The position numbers and the translations under genes are program-made. Shown here one piece after another: positions 32,248 to 44,194 of a DNA stretch of 64,000 bases (position 1 is the first letter of the stretch; the number at the start of each line of letters is the position of its first letter). The DNA is taken from positions 15,940,635 through 16,004,634 of the forward strand of contig CM041294.1 in assembly GCA_023052935.1 (NCBI GenBank). Reading direction: 5' to 3'. The notes under the pieces were generated by a model, which was given only the letters and a program-made list of their open reading frames with translations, did not search any database and had not been told where the DNA came from. Source of the stretch: Piezodorus guildinii. Its lineage: Eukaryota > Arthropoda > Insecta > Hemiptera > Pentatomidae.

Positions 32248-32430
32248 AAAACCACTGGTGAGCACAACACACGACATTCTCTTGCCTTCATTTTAAAATC
32301 AATTAAAGAACTTTTAAATGAAGCTAGAGTTAACAAAAGATTGAAGAATTAAATCGAGTTTCAATAGAAACATGTGTTTTATTGATAAAGCTATTATATT
32401 ATTGAGCAATTAAGATCATATGTTTTGCTA
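32248..32430 (+). repeat. Divergent R900 5' fragment
   Basis: ACAACACACGACATTCTC, AAAATCAATTAAAGAA and AAACATGTGTTTTATTGA match the first ~180 bases of R900. It breaks off where the Jockey element starts. Confidence 0.6.
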
Positions 32431-32529
32431 CAAAGTGTGACCTATTTATATTTGTTATTAAATTATTATTGTCTACTTTTTGGTGATTAGTCGGGATTTT
32501 TTACCGATTAGGTAAGAAATTCGCGCACT

Positions 32530-33896
32530 ATGGTTGCTAAGAAAGAAATCATCAAAAGTCAAAGAGTGCTCCCCGTTCGGCAGTTAAAGTCTACCTCTAC
32601 GTCAGCAAAAAGTAAGGTTATCTCAACTACTTCTAACATTATTGATTCTAAAAAAATTAGTAAAAGTCAATGAAGCACTAAGCCTAGAAGCTGGACCGAG
32701 CAATGTAGGAGAGTGGCATCAAGTGTCCCCACGTAAGGCTGGATCTCCGAGGGCAGCAGTGACCACCGCTCAGGACAAACAGGTTAGCTTTCAATCATTA
32801 AATCCCTTTAGTGTTTTAACGACTGACGTGGATCCACAAGGTAATACTATCAACGAAGCCAGTAAAACTGAACCTCTGAAACCCCCACCGATTTATGTAA
32901 AATCAGTCAGTAACTTCAGAATGCTTTGTGACGAACTTACTAAAGAAGTAGGATCTAACGGATTTACATTGAAATCCGGAGCGAACAATGTTGTTATCAT
33001 GTCTGAAAATTCTGATGGTTACAGGCGGATATCTAGGTATCTGAAAGAAAAAAATGCAGAGTTTCATACATATCAGCTCCCTGAGGATCGACCTTTTCGC
33101 GTTGTTATAAGAAACTTACATCACACTATAGGATGTGATTTAATTAAAACGGAATTAGAAGACCTGGGCTATCGTGTATTTGGTGTCCATAATATCCTTC
33201 ATCCAAAGACAAAGACCCCATTACCCTTATTTTTTGTTGATTTAGAGAAAAACAATAAGAGTTCCGAAATCTTCTCGCTACAATTTTTGTATCATACAAA
33301 AATTAAAGTTGAGGAACCCAGAAAAAGAAATGAAATTGCTCAATGCAAAAGGTGTCAATCTTATGGCCACACGAAAACGTATTGTAATTTAAAACCACGA
33401 TGCGTCAAGTGCGCTGGACCTCATCTTACATCTAGTTGCAAAAAACCCCAAGACCAACCGCCTAAATGTGTGCTTTGTGAAGACGTCACCCAGCTAATTA
33501 TAGAGGATGCAGTGTGCACAAGCAATTGAAAAACTTAGGCAGGGCCCAGCAAGACGTCTCTACTTTTATGGAGGACAGGAAACGAACCAGAGCTCAGTAG
33601 AAGAAAAAGAAGAAGCCATAACCTTCGTCCAGAGAAACAGATCAGTAAGTAATTTTGAGCCACCGCCACAATTACTAACTGACTGTGTTCAGGTTGCTAC
33701 GCAACCAACATACTCACAAACCATGACCAGGACACCTAATGACGTTGTACCAATACCTAACCTCACAGCCCAAAATGTACCAGATGTGACGACACAACTT
33801 ACTGACTTTATAAACGAATTTAAAAATCTTGTTACGCCCCTGATAAAGTTACTTACTTCGCTGTTGCAGCATGTCCTTCCGACACTTATTAAATGA
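32530..33896 (+). pseudogene. Jockey-B ORF1 (gag-like nucleic-acid-binding protein), frameshifted
   Basis: Starts at ATG 32530 (MVAKKEIIKSQRVLP). A shift in the A7 run near 32650 moves to the frame that stays open to about 33480. A second shift there leads to the frame ending at stop 33894-33896. The C-terminal half has three Cys knuckles: CKRCQSYGHTKTYC, CVKCAGPHLTSSC, and CVLC followed after the shift by HPANYRGC. LINE gag proteins coat the element RNA. Upstream is a PRE/C2H2-like region (FRVVIRNLHHT). The ORF1 stop overlaps the ORF2 start by four bases (ATGA-type). Confidence 0.85.
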
Positions 33897-36570
33897 GAGG
33901 ACTGAAAGTAATTCTTTGGAATGCCAACGGTGTCCTATCCCGTAAGAACGAACTCGAAATTTTTCTTAGCGACAATGACATAGACGTGGCCCTACTAACT
34001 GAGACTCACTTGACAAAATGTAAACCGTTTCATTTACCTTCTTATATTACCTACAGGACTGACCATCCTTCATACAAAGGGAGGTACCCTCATTCTTATT
34101 AAGAGTTCAATCAGTCACCACTTTAATGCTTCTGAGGGCTTCGAGGATTTTCAGTGTACATCAATAATGGTTGATGTACTCAATTTCAATTTGAACATTG
34201 CAGCTCTATATTGTCCCCCTCGTGGAAATTTGTCTATTCAAACGTTTGAGCACTTGTTACATTCTTTGGGTAACAGATTTTTATGTGGTGGGGATTATAA
34301 TGCCAAGAACCAGGTATGGGGTAGCAGGATGACAAACACCAGGGGCAGAGCCCTACACAATGCAATTCTTGCTAAGCGATGTAAATTCCTATCTCCACCC
34401 TCACCGACGTATTGGCCTATGGATGTTAATAGGGTGCCTGACATCTTGGATTTCTTCATCACTAAGGGATTTAATTTGCACCACTGTAACATCACTGACC
34501 TGACTGACTTATCTTCTGATCACTCCCCCCTTCTTTTAACTATAGATTCTAAACGCTAATTAAAATTCGCGACCAACATTAACGCCTGGAAAAATTGATT
34601 GGTGTAATTTTAGATTATGCATTGAAAATTCATTGTCGCTTAATACTGATATACGGACACCAGATGATTTAGACGATGCAGTATATCACCTAACGCGAAC
34701 CATTCAAAAGTCCGCCTGGGATTCTAATCTGCCCAATAAAACGACAGACAGACACCAACAAAATTATCTCCCTCCAGGTGTTCGTCACCTTGTTATCCTG
34801 AAAAGAAAAGCTAGAAAATTATGGCAACAGACTCGTTACCCATCGGACAGACATAATTTTAATAAACTAACACGTCAGCTTAAAGAGGAAATAAGACGTT
34901 CAAAAACTGAAAACTTTAATAACTTCTTGAAACGTACATCGACTGGTGAGAAACCATTATGGAATTTGACCAAACGGATACTCCAACATCACGAAGTTTC
35001 TCATCCGCTTCGATATCCTGACGGTTCTTGGGCAAAATCAGACGCACAAAAAGCTCAATTGTTTGCTAACCATCTCAGTGGAACTTTTAAAACTCATGAT
35101 GATATTAATGACAGACTATGTACAACTCTTGTTCAATCCCACCTTAACGTGCCCTTACCAATGACATTACCTCCAAAAGCAATTCATCCGTACGAAGTTC
35201 GTGATATTATTAAGAGCTTGCCGAACAATAAAGCTCCAGGGTTTGACTTAATTACGATTTTCATTATTAAAAATTTACCATGGAAAGCAATCCTTTTTTT
35301 AACCAATATTTATAATTCAATTTTCAAAATCACGTATTTTCCAGTCTTGTGGAAATATTCAGAAGTTATCATGGTGCTAAAACCAAATAAATCCTCAGAC
35401 TGTTTAAATTCCTATCGCCCGATCAGCCTTCTTCCTTCGTTCTCAAAATTATTCGAAAAAATACTTCTTCACCGCTTAGATTCTCTTGAAATATTAAAGT
35501 TTATACCCAATCATCAGTTCGGCTTTAAAAAACATCATTCCACTATACAACAATCTCATCGTTTAGTTGATTTCATTTCAAATTCACTAGAGTCAAAAAA
35601 ATATTGTCCAGGTGTTTTCCTTGACATTAGTCAGGCTTTCGACAAGGTTTGGCACGAAGGATTGCTTTGCAAACTGAAAATTTTACTTCCACCTACGTTC
35701 TATTTAATATTCCTTTCATACCTTTCGGATAGACATTTTTCTGTCAAAGTCGGGACCGAACTCTCAGACATTCAGCAAATTAAGGCAGGTGTACCTCAGG
35801 GCAGTGTTTTAGGACCAATATTGTTTAACATTTACATGTCAGATCTTCCCCAGCACAATGGGACTCTTTTGGCTACTTTTGCTGATGATACAGCTGTTCT
35901 TTGTTCAGATAAGGATCCTTTACAAGCGGCAATATCCCTCCAAAACCACCTTGATGAAATTTCTGCTTGGGCTTCTAGGTGGAAAATAAAGATGAACGAG
36001 TCCAAGAGTGCTCATGTAGTGTTCACCCCGAACCACAAACCTTCTCCTCCCATTAACTTTAATAATATTCCTATTCCGCCTTCCGACGAAATTCGATATT
36101 TAGGTATTCACTTGGACAAAAGACTGACCTGGAGTACCCACATTCGACAAAAACGCAAAGAACTCAACAGACGATACGGTCTTTTATCTAGATTACTTGA
36201 CAGACGCTCTAAATTATCATTAACCAACAAACTAACTCTTTACAAAGTTTTGCTAAAACCAATCTGGACATACGGGATAGAACTGTGGGGCTCTGCTAAA
36301 CCAACAAGTATCCAAAGAATACAGTCCTTTCAGTCGAAAGTGCTGCGCAAAATAGTGGACGCACCGTTCTACGTAACAAATGACGTTATACATAACGACT
36401 TAAACATTCCGACTATTTCAGCCACTGCTACAGAACAATACAATAACTTCCACCAAAGACTAACATACAACACCAACCCTCTTACAGAAACATTAAAATG
36501 CTCTACGAATCCTTACAGCCCACCCCGACGACTACGCAGGCGGTGGCCAAGAGATATGCTGATCACATAA
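33893..36570 (+). pseudogene. Jockey-B ORF2 (endonuclease and reverse transcriptase), frameshifted
   Basis: Order of parts: APE-type endonuclease with LKVILWNANGVLSRKNELE, ALLTETHL, LCGGDYNAKNQVWGS, VPDILDFFI and SSDHSPLLL (33893-34557). RT follows, with NKAPGFDLI, SYRPISLLPSFSKLFEKIL, FLDISQAFDKVWHEGLL, AGVPQGSVLGPILFN and LATFADDTAVL (the YADD position is FADD). Then IRYLGIHLDKRLTW, IWTYGIELWGSAKP and the end PPRRLRRRWPRDMLIT. Frameshifts lie near 34085 and in an A run near 34590; the 645-codon stretch from 34633 is intact. There is no RNase H, as in Jockey. The catalytic residues seen are intact, so it died recently. Confidence 0.88.
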
Positions 36571-36701
36571 CGAACTCTGCTGTGATGAGCCGCTGCTTCA
36601 GCAGTCCACAAATTTGCTTATTGCAAAGGAAATGCAGATGGCAAATTAAATTTTATGTCAAATTTTTTTGTTTTGTAATAAATAAATGTATAAATATATT
36701 A

Positions 36702-37614
36702 TTGGGTTGTTTCACATGAAATGTCCGTTTTTATAGTTTCTGATATACATAAACAATTTTGCAGGTCTCTGTTGTTTTCTTCCGAATGTTTACATGTTTA
36801 AAGTAAACAGTTACTAATCCCCTACCTTTGTATTATAAACATTAGCTTCCCAATCAATTACCCACATTTTAGTATACCTCAAAATATGAACATGGAAACA
36901 CGCGATTTTCGAGTAATATTTTTGTAAGAGTTTAAACTCGGCCTTTCAGCAGCTGAGGCCCCTAGAAATATTTGCAAGGAAGGGAGTGTTAATGAACGGA
37001 CCATTCGCCGTTGCTAAGTTTTCAGCTGGGGATACCGACTTGGAAAACTTGCCCCGAGGAAGACCTCCGTCTGTAACAGACAACGATGTCCTCAAACATA
37101 CAGTAGAAGGAAACCCCTACCAAACAGTTAAAGGACTCTCAGCACAAATTAATGCAAGTGCATCTACCGTTTCCAGCATTTAAAGTGTTTTGGGAAAGTA
37201 AAAGAGCTAGATACATGGGCACCTCATGATCCCACTGAGCGGCAGCAAGACCCCATGTTTCAAAACATACCGTGCTAGAATTTGAAAAAAAATGAAAGAA
37301 CTGGGCTACGAAGTTATTCCTCACCCACCATATTCTCCCGACATGTCTCCAACAGATTACCACTTGCTTCGGAATTTAGACAACTTCGTCAAAGGAAAAC
37401 TTTTTGAAAATTATAATCAAGTGAAAAGTGCGTTTTCAGATTTTGTTTCACTTCAAAGCTCAGAGTTTTTCAGTTCGGCGATACAAAAGTTGGTGTCACG
37501 TTGGGAAAAATGTGTAGAAAAGAAGGTAAATACTTTGAATTAAATTGTCTTGTTTTCATATCGTATTTTTAATAAAAATCCTTTACCTTGAAAACGCACA
37601 CGTCATGTGACACC

Positions 37615-37618
<4 letters not shown>
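36702..37618 (+). mobile_element. Internally deleted mariner (mar-1), copy 3
   Basis: Left end TTGGGTTGTTTCACATGAAA after TA at 36700. The N-terminal transposase is frameshifted, with [20 protein letters not shown] and VEGNPYQTVKGLSAQ, then directly the C-terminal [20 protein letters not shown]. The catalytic core is absent. The right end (GTCATGTGACACCACCC) is mutated and runs into (TA)n at 37619 instead of a clean TA. Confidence 0.85.

Positions 37619-37696
<78 letters not shown>
37619..37696. repeat. (TA)n microsatellite between two mariner copies
   Basis: About 39 uninterrupted TA units join the right end of mariner copy 3 to the 5'-truncated copy 4. Confidence 0.95.
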
Positions 37697-37700
<4 letters not shown>

Positions 37701-38238
37701 CAAATCTCTAAATATGAACATAGAAACACGCGATTTTCGAGTAATATTTTTGTACGAGTTTAAACTCGGCCATTCAGCAGCTGAGGCCGCTAGAAATATT
37801 TGCAAGGCGTTTGGGGAAGGGAGCGTTAATGAACGGACTATTCGCCTTTGTTTTGTTAAGTTTTCAGCTGGGGATATGTACTTGGAAAACTTGCCCCGAG
37901 GAAGACCTCCGGTCCGTAATAGACAACGATGTCCTCAAACATACAGTAATCTCCCGACATGTCTCCAACAGATTACCACCTGTTCAGGAATTTAGACAAC
38001 TTCGTCAAAGGAAAACTTTTTGAAAATGATGATCAAGTGAAAAGTAGCGTTTTCAGATTTAGTTTCACTTCAAAGCTCAGAGTTTTTCAGTTCGGGGATA
38101 AAAAAGTTGGTGTCACGTTGGGAAAAATGTGTAGAAAAAGAAGGTAAATACTTCGAATAAAATTATCTAGTTTCCATAACGTATTTTTAATAAAAATCCT
38201 TTACCTTGAAAACGGACATTTCATGTGACACAACCCAA
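37697..38238 (+). mobile_element. Mariner (mar-1), copy 4, 5'-truncated and further deleted
   Basis: Lacks the left terminal repeat, beginning near the transposase start ([20 protein letters not shown]). After the PRGRP region it jumps at CATACAGTA to the C-terminal [15 protein letters not shown]. The right end is intact (ACACAACCCAA then TA). Confidence 0.82.
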
Positions 38239-38423
38239 TATATTATAAACTGTACAAATCTGTCATTCTTAAAGGACCCAGTCCTAGAATAAAAATTACT
38301 TTCTATTCGATTCTACTCTATTATATTATATTTAACAAATTTATTTACGTATTTGAAACAGATAAAATATTCCAGCTAAAATTACGGGAAATCAAATAAG
38401 TGAGTAATTATCAACGTAAAATA

Positions 38424-39057
38424 TTTTTTTTTTTTTTTTTTTTTTTAATTCTTTTATTGGTATTTACAACTGTACACAGTACAACAAGTAAATGAGCTAT
38501 TTACAGAACATTGGCTTGGAAAAGTCTTGAGAAGAATCTACCCAGTGGTAGAGTTTATTTGGTAAGCAGATCTCGAGGCCACCGCCTTTTCAGACGCCTC
38601 GGAGGATTATCGGGAATAGATGCCGATGAGAGGATACGGACAAGCGGATTTGTATGGGCTGGTAATTTGGAATAAAAGGAGGAGTATCTTTTTTGGGTAA
38701 TTTCTGCAACGAGTGGGATATTCAGGTCTCTAGGGATGAGTTTGTTGGTAACAAAGTAAGGAGCGTCAAGGATTTGACGAAGGATTTTGGATTGCAAGGA
38801 TTGGATGCGGGAGGAATTCGATGGTTTAGTGGAGCCCCATAGCTCTATGCCATAAGTCAAGATAGGTCTAATAATAGTTGTGTAAATGAGTTTTTTGAAG
38901 TAAAGAGGGAGTTTTGATCGTTTGTCAAGTAAGTGTTTTAATAGTCGATATCTACGAGCAGTTTCTTGTCGTTTAAGTCTTGTATGAGGATTCCATGTAA
39001 GACGTTTGTCAAGATGAAGTCCAAGCTATTGTATTTGTTCTACAGTGATGAGTGAGG
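38424..39057 (-). pseudogene. 5'-truncated Jockey fragment (J4)
   Basis: Plus-strand T run (38424-38446) is the A tail. The minus strand encodes LGLHLDKRLTWNPHTRLKRQ, IRPILTYGIELWGSTKPSNS, ILRQILDAPYFVTNKLIPRD and PDNPPRRLKRRWPRDLLTK. Same family as J2. Confidence 0.85.
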
Positions 39058-39719
39058 TAACTAAAAATTAAATCCTAATGTATAGTAATAGGTAAGACAT
39101 TAGAACTTCAAAAATTGTTTTAATTCATGAATAACATGTCATATGACAATGGTAGAAAAAATGGCAGAAAAAGATCATAACTGATTCTAAACTCAAGCTT
39201 CAATGGAAGCAATCTCCCGACTTTTCACAGAATTCTGACAACAAAAAGACAATTAGTGGGAAAACCATTAGCAAGAAGCCACCAGTCAAAGTAACTACTT
39301 TTTGTTTTTAATAATAAGGTTTTAACTTCGCCATGTCAATGGCATTTTTCTGACTTATCCATGATTACTTTTCTGCGGATGCTAGAACGAATATGTTGTA
39401 ATGATTTTTTTCTCTTCTTTCTCGGAAATCTCGATTCCGTTCATTATTTTATGTTGGTTACCATTTTAACAGCTTTAGTTGTATTTTATGAATAGTGCTA
39501 CTATTAAAATTATGTCTGATTGCGCAGGCCGTCTTATCGGGGAAGTAGATGGGCCAACATATTTTATTTTTAGATTCGTGTCAAAGGGTTTATCACATCG
39601 TCCAGCCATCTAATACATAAGTTAGAAGTTTTGTTAGAACGAATGAGAGGTACTTTAATATCTAGTATCGGGCTTGTTAGAAGAAAAAAAAAAATAAAAA
39701 GAATAAAAGCCTTTAGCTG
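39058..39719. other. Unassigned sequence
   Basis: No domain or repeat recognised; AT-rich. Confidence 0.35.
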
Positions 39720-40440
39720 GAATATTGAAAACTACAATCATTAATAGCATAAAAATTACTTCATATTTAATATTTGAAATAATCAACTCCATAATCTCCG
39801 ACAACAACCACTACAAATTTCAATGGATTCCAAGTCACGTAGGATTATTTGGAAATGAGGCTGCTGGCAGAGCTACTGGGACAAGGCAACCATTGAAAGA
39901 GCACGCCAAGGTACCCATGAGGATCTCCTAAGACACTTAAGAAAAGAAGAAATAAGAGAATGGCAAGATAGGTATGACTGGGAGTCACAATCAAAAGGGA
40001 GAGACTTCTATAAGGTACAACCTACTGTGAGCTTTGTTCCATGGTTTGCTAGGCATCAGCAACTTACAAGAACGAGTATCGTATGAATCGTAAGACTGAG
40101 GACTAACCACGGGTGTACTTACAAGCATCTTGCTCTTATGAAAATAAAAAAAGATGGAAAATGTGAAGTCTGCGGACAGCCAGAAGACCCGCGACACTTA
40201 GTTTTCAGATGCAAAAAATACAAAAGAGAACAGGACATTAAACAAGAGGAAGAAGCTGAATTGTTAAACAACTTGGACAAAGTGAATATAAAAAGGATAG
40301 AACTGTTCTTTAAAAAAAAAATACAAATTGTAAACTTTAATTTTAATCAATGCTGCCAATAAATCTGTACTTGTACATGCATCTCTTTTAAATTGTTCAC
40401 TGACCAAATAGGATTTGTTATCAAGTCTTGAGGGTCATTT
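39720..40440 (+). pseudogene. RNase H LINE C-terminal remnant (N3)
   Basis: FQWIPSHVGLFGNEAAGRAT (39817-39880) is the RNase H C-terminal signature. After stops, 40138-40360 encodes a knuckle CEVCGQPEDPRHLVFRCKKY typical of the C-terminus of I-type LINEs. The GGGTCATTTG near 40431 and AATAAATAAATT end look like the 3' terminus. Different family from N1 and N2. Confidence 0.65.
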
Positions 40441-40645
40441 GTAATATAAATAAATAAATTAATAGCAACGATAATTTGATAATCACATGATGATAACGTC
40501 ATATGAGAAACGTTTTTTGTGCATGATTACAAGTCATCGTCATATTACAGCGCCTTTGTCTTGATGTGTTTTAAATAATTACAGAATTATTGGCAATTCT
40601 TAAAAGATAATTTGACCGTACATCTTTCCGAAGAACGTTCGCACA

Positions 40646-40719
40646 ATGTCAGAGGAATCGGAAAGTGTTCCGGAAGAAATCATCGAGCAGTACTTAAATG
40701 CTGAGGAATGGCTAGAATG
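40646..40719 (+). CDS. Possible first coding exon of an unidentified gene
   Basis: An ATG in good context (CGCACAATGT) opens 24 codons, MSEESESVPEEIIEQYLNAE then EWLE, ending at TG before a strong donor GTAAGTGAT. Acidic, codon-like composition stands out from the AT-rich flanks. The sequence is found nowhere else in the window. I do not recognise the protein. No second exon was identified; an RTE remnant lies in the presumed intron. It could be chance. Confidence 0.45.
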
Positions 40720-40854
40720 GTAAGTGATATGTGTTGTGTAGAGTAGTTCATAAGGTTGAGATGGTTGAGACCGCATGGCATGTCTGGCTGTAACCTAATG
40801 AAAGTTTTCGTTATATAGCACAATGTTTAGCAAATTTATTGTTGTTAATACATG

Positions 40855-42377
40855 AATGAATGAATGAATGAATAAAGCCTTTATTGCAAGGATAACATTT
40901 AAATTATAATATTTACTTTTAGTTCTAAAATAATTTCTAATATAATCTAATAAAAAGTTCTCATATATTGAAAAAAATATATAAAAAATAATATAAAAAT
41001 ATCGATAATTGAAAAAAAAATATAATGCTAAGTGAAAAATAATAATAATGCATATACTTGTTAAATGAAAAAAAACAAAATGAAAAAAAAAAACTATATA
41101 ATTAATGCTCCTTAGTTGCTTACTAGATTTACAATATGTTATCCCTACAGAACTCTCCTTACGGAGGTGATGGTCTAACTTCTCCGGTGACCAAACCTAT
41201 TGGGAAGTGGAGTTGACCATTTCTTTCCAAAGGTTCTTCCATTTATCCTTATCTCTCGCTGTTCGCATCCAATTAGTTCCGACAGCTAGCTTCAGGTTGT
41301 AAGGAATCCATTCAGTGACACTCAGCGACCATCTTCCATCTTGAATCCTGGCCAGATGACCTGCCCATTTCCATTTAATTTTCCTTATTATTTCTTTGAT
41401 GTCGCCTATCCCAGATTCCTTACGCATAGTAAGGCTTTTGATTTTATCTCTCTTCCTGTAGTGCAAAATGCTTCTCAGGATAGAGTTTTGTCATACGCTT
41501 AACCTGGATTCCTCCTTCTTTGTCAATGCTCATGTTTGACATCCATATGTAATTGAAGGGAGAACGCAGCTTTCAAACATTACTTTCTTAGCTTCTAAAC
41601 TAAAGTTTCCCTTCATTACTTCTTTTAGGAGCCAGTATTTTTTCCACCCCATCGTTATTCTTCTTTGCACTTCTTTTGCCATCCGGTTATGAAAAGATAC
41701 GAGCTGTCCGAGGTAGACGAATTCGTCCACATACCCTAACGCTACATTATTAATTTTTATTTCCTTCTTTGTACTATTTGTCATCAGTACCGTTTTAGAA
41801 TAGTTTGGGACCAGACCTGCTTCTGCGCTGTGGATTAGGAGACTTTCTAACATAGTTTTCATCTCTTCAACATTTTCCAAAATCAGTACTATATCATCTA
41901 CAAATTTCAGATGATTCAGCTTCCTCCCATTAAAGTGTTCAACCTTTTTCGCTTCAATCCATTTCTCTGAACACTTTCTCCAGAAGTGCTATAAACAAGG
42001 ATGGCGATAGCGGGTCTCCCTGTCTTACTCCTATACCTATATGAAAGTTCGGTCCCTTTTTCTCCATTTCAATATAACCTTTATTCCCGTAGTACAACCT
42101 TCTGATTGATATATATTTCTCTGGAAGTCCTAATTGTTTCAATGCCTCAATAATACTACCGTGATAAACACTGTCAAAGGCCTTCCTGAAATCTACAAAA
42201 CAAAAATACAAAGTAAAATTATACTCTTTACTTTTTTCTATTAACTGATTTACAACTTGCAGATGATCAATCACCGAGAAATTTTTTCTGTAGCCAGCTT
42301 GTTCTACTGATAGATTTGCAGTAATGTATGGAGCTATCCTTCTGCTGATAACTGAAGTAAATAGCTTGCCTATTGTT
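40855..42377 (-). pseudogene. RTE-clade LINE remnant (RTE-B)
   Basis: From right to left: VEQAGYRKNFSVIDHLQVVN, FCFVDFRKAFDSVYHGSIIE (RT motif A), GVRQGDPLSPSLFIALLEKV (motif B), the motif C region disrupted near 41900, VNEFVYLGQL-like sequence, SITYGCQT, and KWKWAGHLARIQDGRW near the C-terminus. The 3' tail is (ATTC)n at 40855-40878. Several stops and shifts. The 5' end merges into a (TA)n run. Distinct from RTE-A. Confidence 0.82.
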
Positions 42378-42378
42378 G

Positions 42379-42434
<56 letters not shown>
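42379..42434. repeat. (TA)n microsatellite
   Basis: About 28 TA units adjoin the 5' end of RTE-B. Confidence 0.95.
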
Positions 42435-42435
<1 letters not shown>

Positions 42436-42444
<9 letters not shown>

Positions 42445-43191
42445 TACACGTTGATATTATATTGTAACATATTTATATATAGTTATTGAAAGGAGAAAAA
42501 GTGACAAAATTAATAAGGAATATTTCCATTCAACAATTATTTAATAGTTTGGAATCACTAATTATATAAAGCAAATTCAAAGGCAATAGCATAATTTTAT
42601 TCTAATCTTGCGGTCAGAAATAATCTTATACGACTCACCTAAGCCACCTGAACCTAAAATTCATAGATTAAAATAAATATAAAACAAGAAGAAAAAGAGA
42701 AACAGTTGCCTGATACAATCTAAGGGTGCGTGCTATCTTTAGCAGAAGTAATATTTTTTCTTGTTTTCCCCCATATCATGATTTACGTTATTTATTCTGT
42801 GAAAAAAAAAAAAGTGCATAGAAAAGATTAACAGCAGTTATCTTATCTGTTTAAAAATAAATTTTTAAAGCCCAGAATGTCAGGTTTATGAATATTATTG
42901 TTTTAATTGTGAAAACTGGTCTCTAAAATAACAATATTATACCTCTAAAACATGATCAAAACCATATTTTCCCATAACAGGCACTAAAACCATAAATAAA
43001 TAGACAAGAAAGGACATTTCTGCCCAACATTAATAAATAAATAAAACTGTCAAGCTGCTACGGTTAATTTATATCATGTGGATAACAATCATAAATAGAA
43101 TAATTTAATTTTATAGAAAAATTGGAAATTTATGATTCTAGAAGAATATGGGATGAGTAGAAACATCCTTAATTTAAAGATAATAATATAC
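42436..43191. other. AT-rich sequence, no feature
   Basis: Nothing recognised. Confidence 0.4.
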
Positions 43192-43345
43192 GGTAGAGCC
43201 TGTGGTTGTGTGGCCAGCGCTCTAGTCTACCACTCTGAAGGTTGTGAGATCGAATCCCAATCAAGGGAGGTGTTTTTTAAGCATATAATAAAATACTAAT
43301 TCTGATGAGCACGTACAGCCACAAACCGTGATACGAGATTTTAAT
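43192..43345 (+). mobile_element. tRNA-like SINE relic (different family)
   Basis: GAGCCTGTGGTTGTGTGGCC and AGATCGAATCCCAATC resemble a tRNA with A and B boxes spaced about 45 bases apart. The T arm does not fold correctly and a short non-tRNA tail follows, so I take it as a SINE head. A mariner inserted at its 3' side. Confidence 0.5.
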
Positions 43346-43346
43346 A

Positions 43347-44192
43347 TTGAGTTGTTTCACATGAAATGTCCGTTATTATAGTTTCTGAAATACATAAAGG
43401 ATTTTGCAGGTCTCTGATGTTTTCTTTCGAATGTTTACATATTTAAAGTAAACAGTTACTAATCCTCGACCTTTGTATTATAAGCATTCCCAATCAATAA
43501 CCCACTTTTTAATATACCTCTAAATATGAACATGGAAACACGCGATTTTCGAGTAATATTTTTGTACGAGTTTAAACTTGGCCATTCAGCAGCTGAGGCC
43601 GCTAGAAATATTTGCAAGGTGTTTGGGGAAGGGAGAGTTAATGAACGGACCATTCGCCGTTGGTTTAGTTTTCAGCTGGGGGTACCGACTTGGAAAACTT
43701 GCGCCGAGGATGACCTCCGTCCGTAATAGACAACGATGTCTTCAAACATACAGTAGAAGGAAACCCCTACCTAACAGTTAAAGGACTCTCAGCCTCATGG
43801 GTGCCTTATGATCTCACTGAGCGGCAGCAAGACCCCATGTTTTAAAACATACCGTGCAAAAATTGAAAGAACTGGGCTACGAAGTTCTTCCGCACCCACC
43901 ATATTCTCCCGACTTATCTCCAACAGATTACCACCTGTTCAGGAATTTAGACAACTTCGTCAAAGGAAAACTTTTTGAAAATGATGATCAAGTGATAAGT
44001 GCGATTTCAGATTTTGTTTCACTTCAAAGCTCAGAGTTTTTCAGTTCGGGGATAAAAAAGTTGGTGTCACGTTGGGAAAAATGTGTAGAAAAAGAAGGTA
44101 AATACTTCGAATAAAATTATCTCGTTTTCATATCGTATTTTTAATAAAAATCCTTTACCTTGAAAACGGACATTTCATTTGACACAACCCAA
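43347..44192 (+). mobile_element. Internally deleted mariner (mar-1), copy 5
   Basis: TA on both sides (43345, 44193). It encodes [20 protein letters not shown] and the HTH region, frameshifts in the GDTD block, deletes the core, then continues [20 protein letters not shown] to EKCVEKEGKYFE with a stop at 44112-44114. Right end ACACAACCCAA. Confidence 0.88.
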
Positions 44193-44194
44193 TA

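Larger units (their letters stand above)
32430..36699 (+). mobile_element. Nearly complete Jockey-type LINE (Jockey-B)
   Basis: The only LINE in the window with both open reading frames, ~4.27 kb: 5' UTR, gag-like ORF1, endonuclease-RT ORF2, and a 3' UTR ending in TTTTGTAATAAATAAATG. Both ORFs carry small indels. Downstream it is interrupted or followed by mariner copies. The left end is approximate; the right end is taken as the mariner insertion point. Confidence 0.85.

Noticed and set aside
34295..34495. Minus-strand frame within the Jockey endonuclease
   Set aside because: Shadow of the plus-strand endonuclease, whose motifs are clear.
37569..37805. Frames rich in Ile-Tyr repeats (also at 42267 and 58323)
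   Set aside because: Translations of (TA)n microsatellites.
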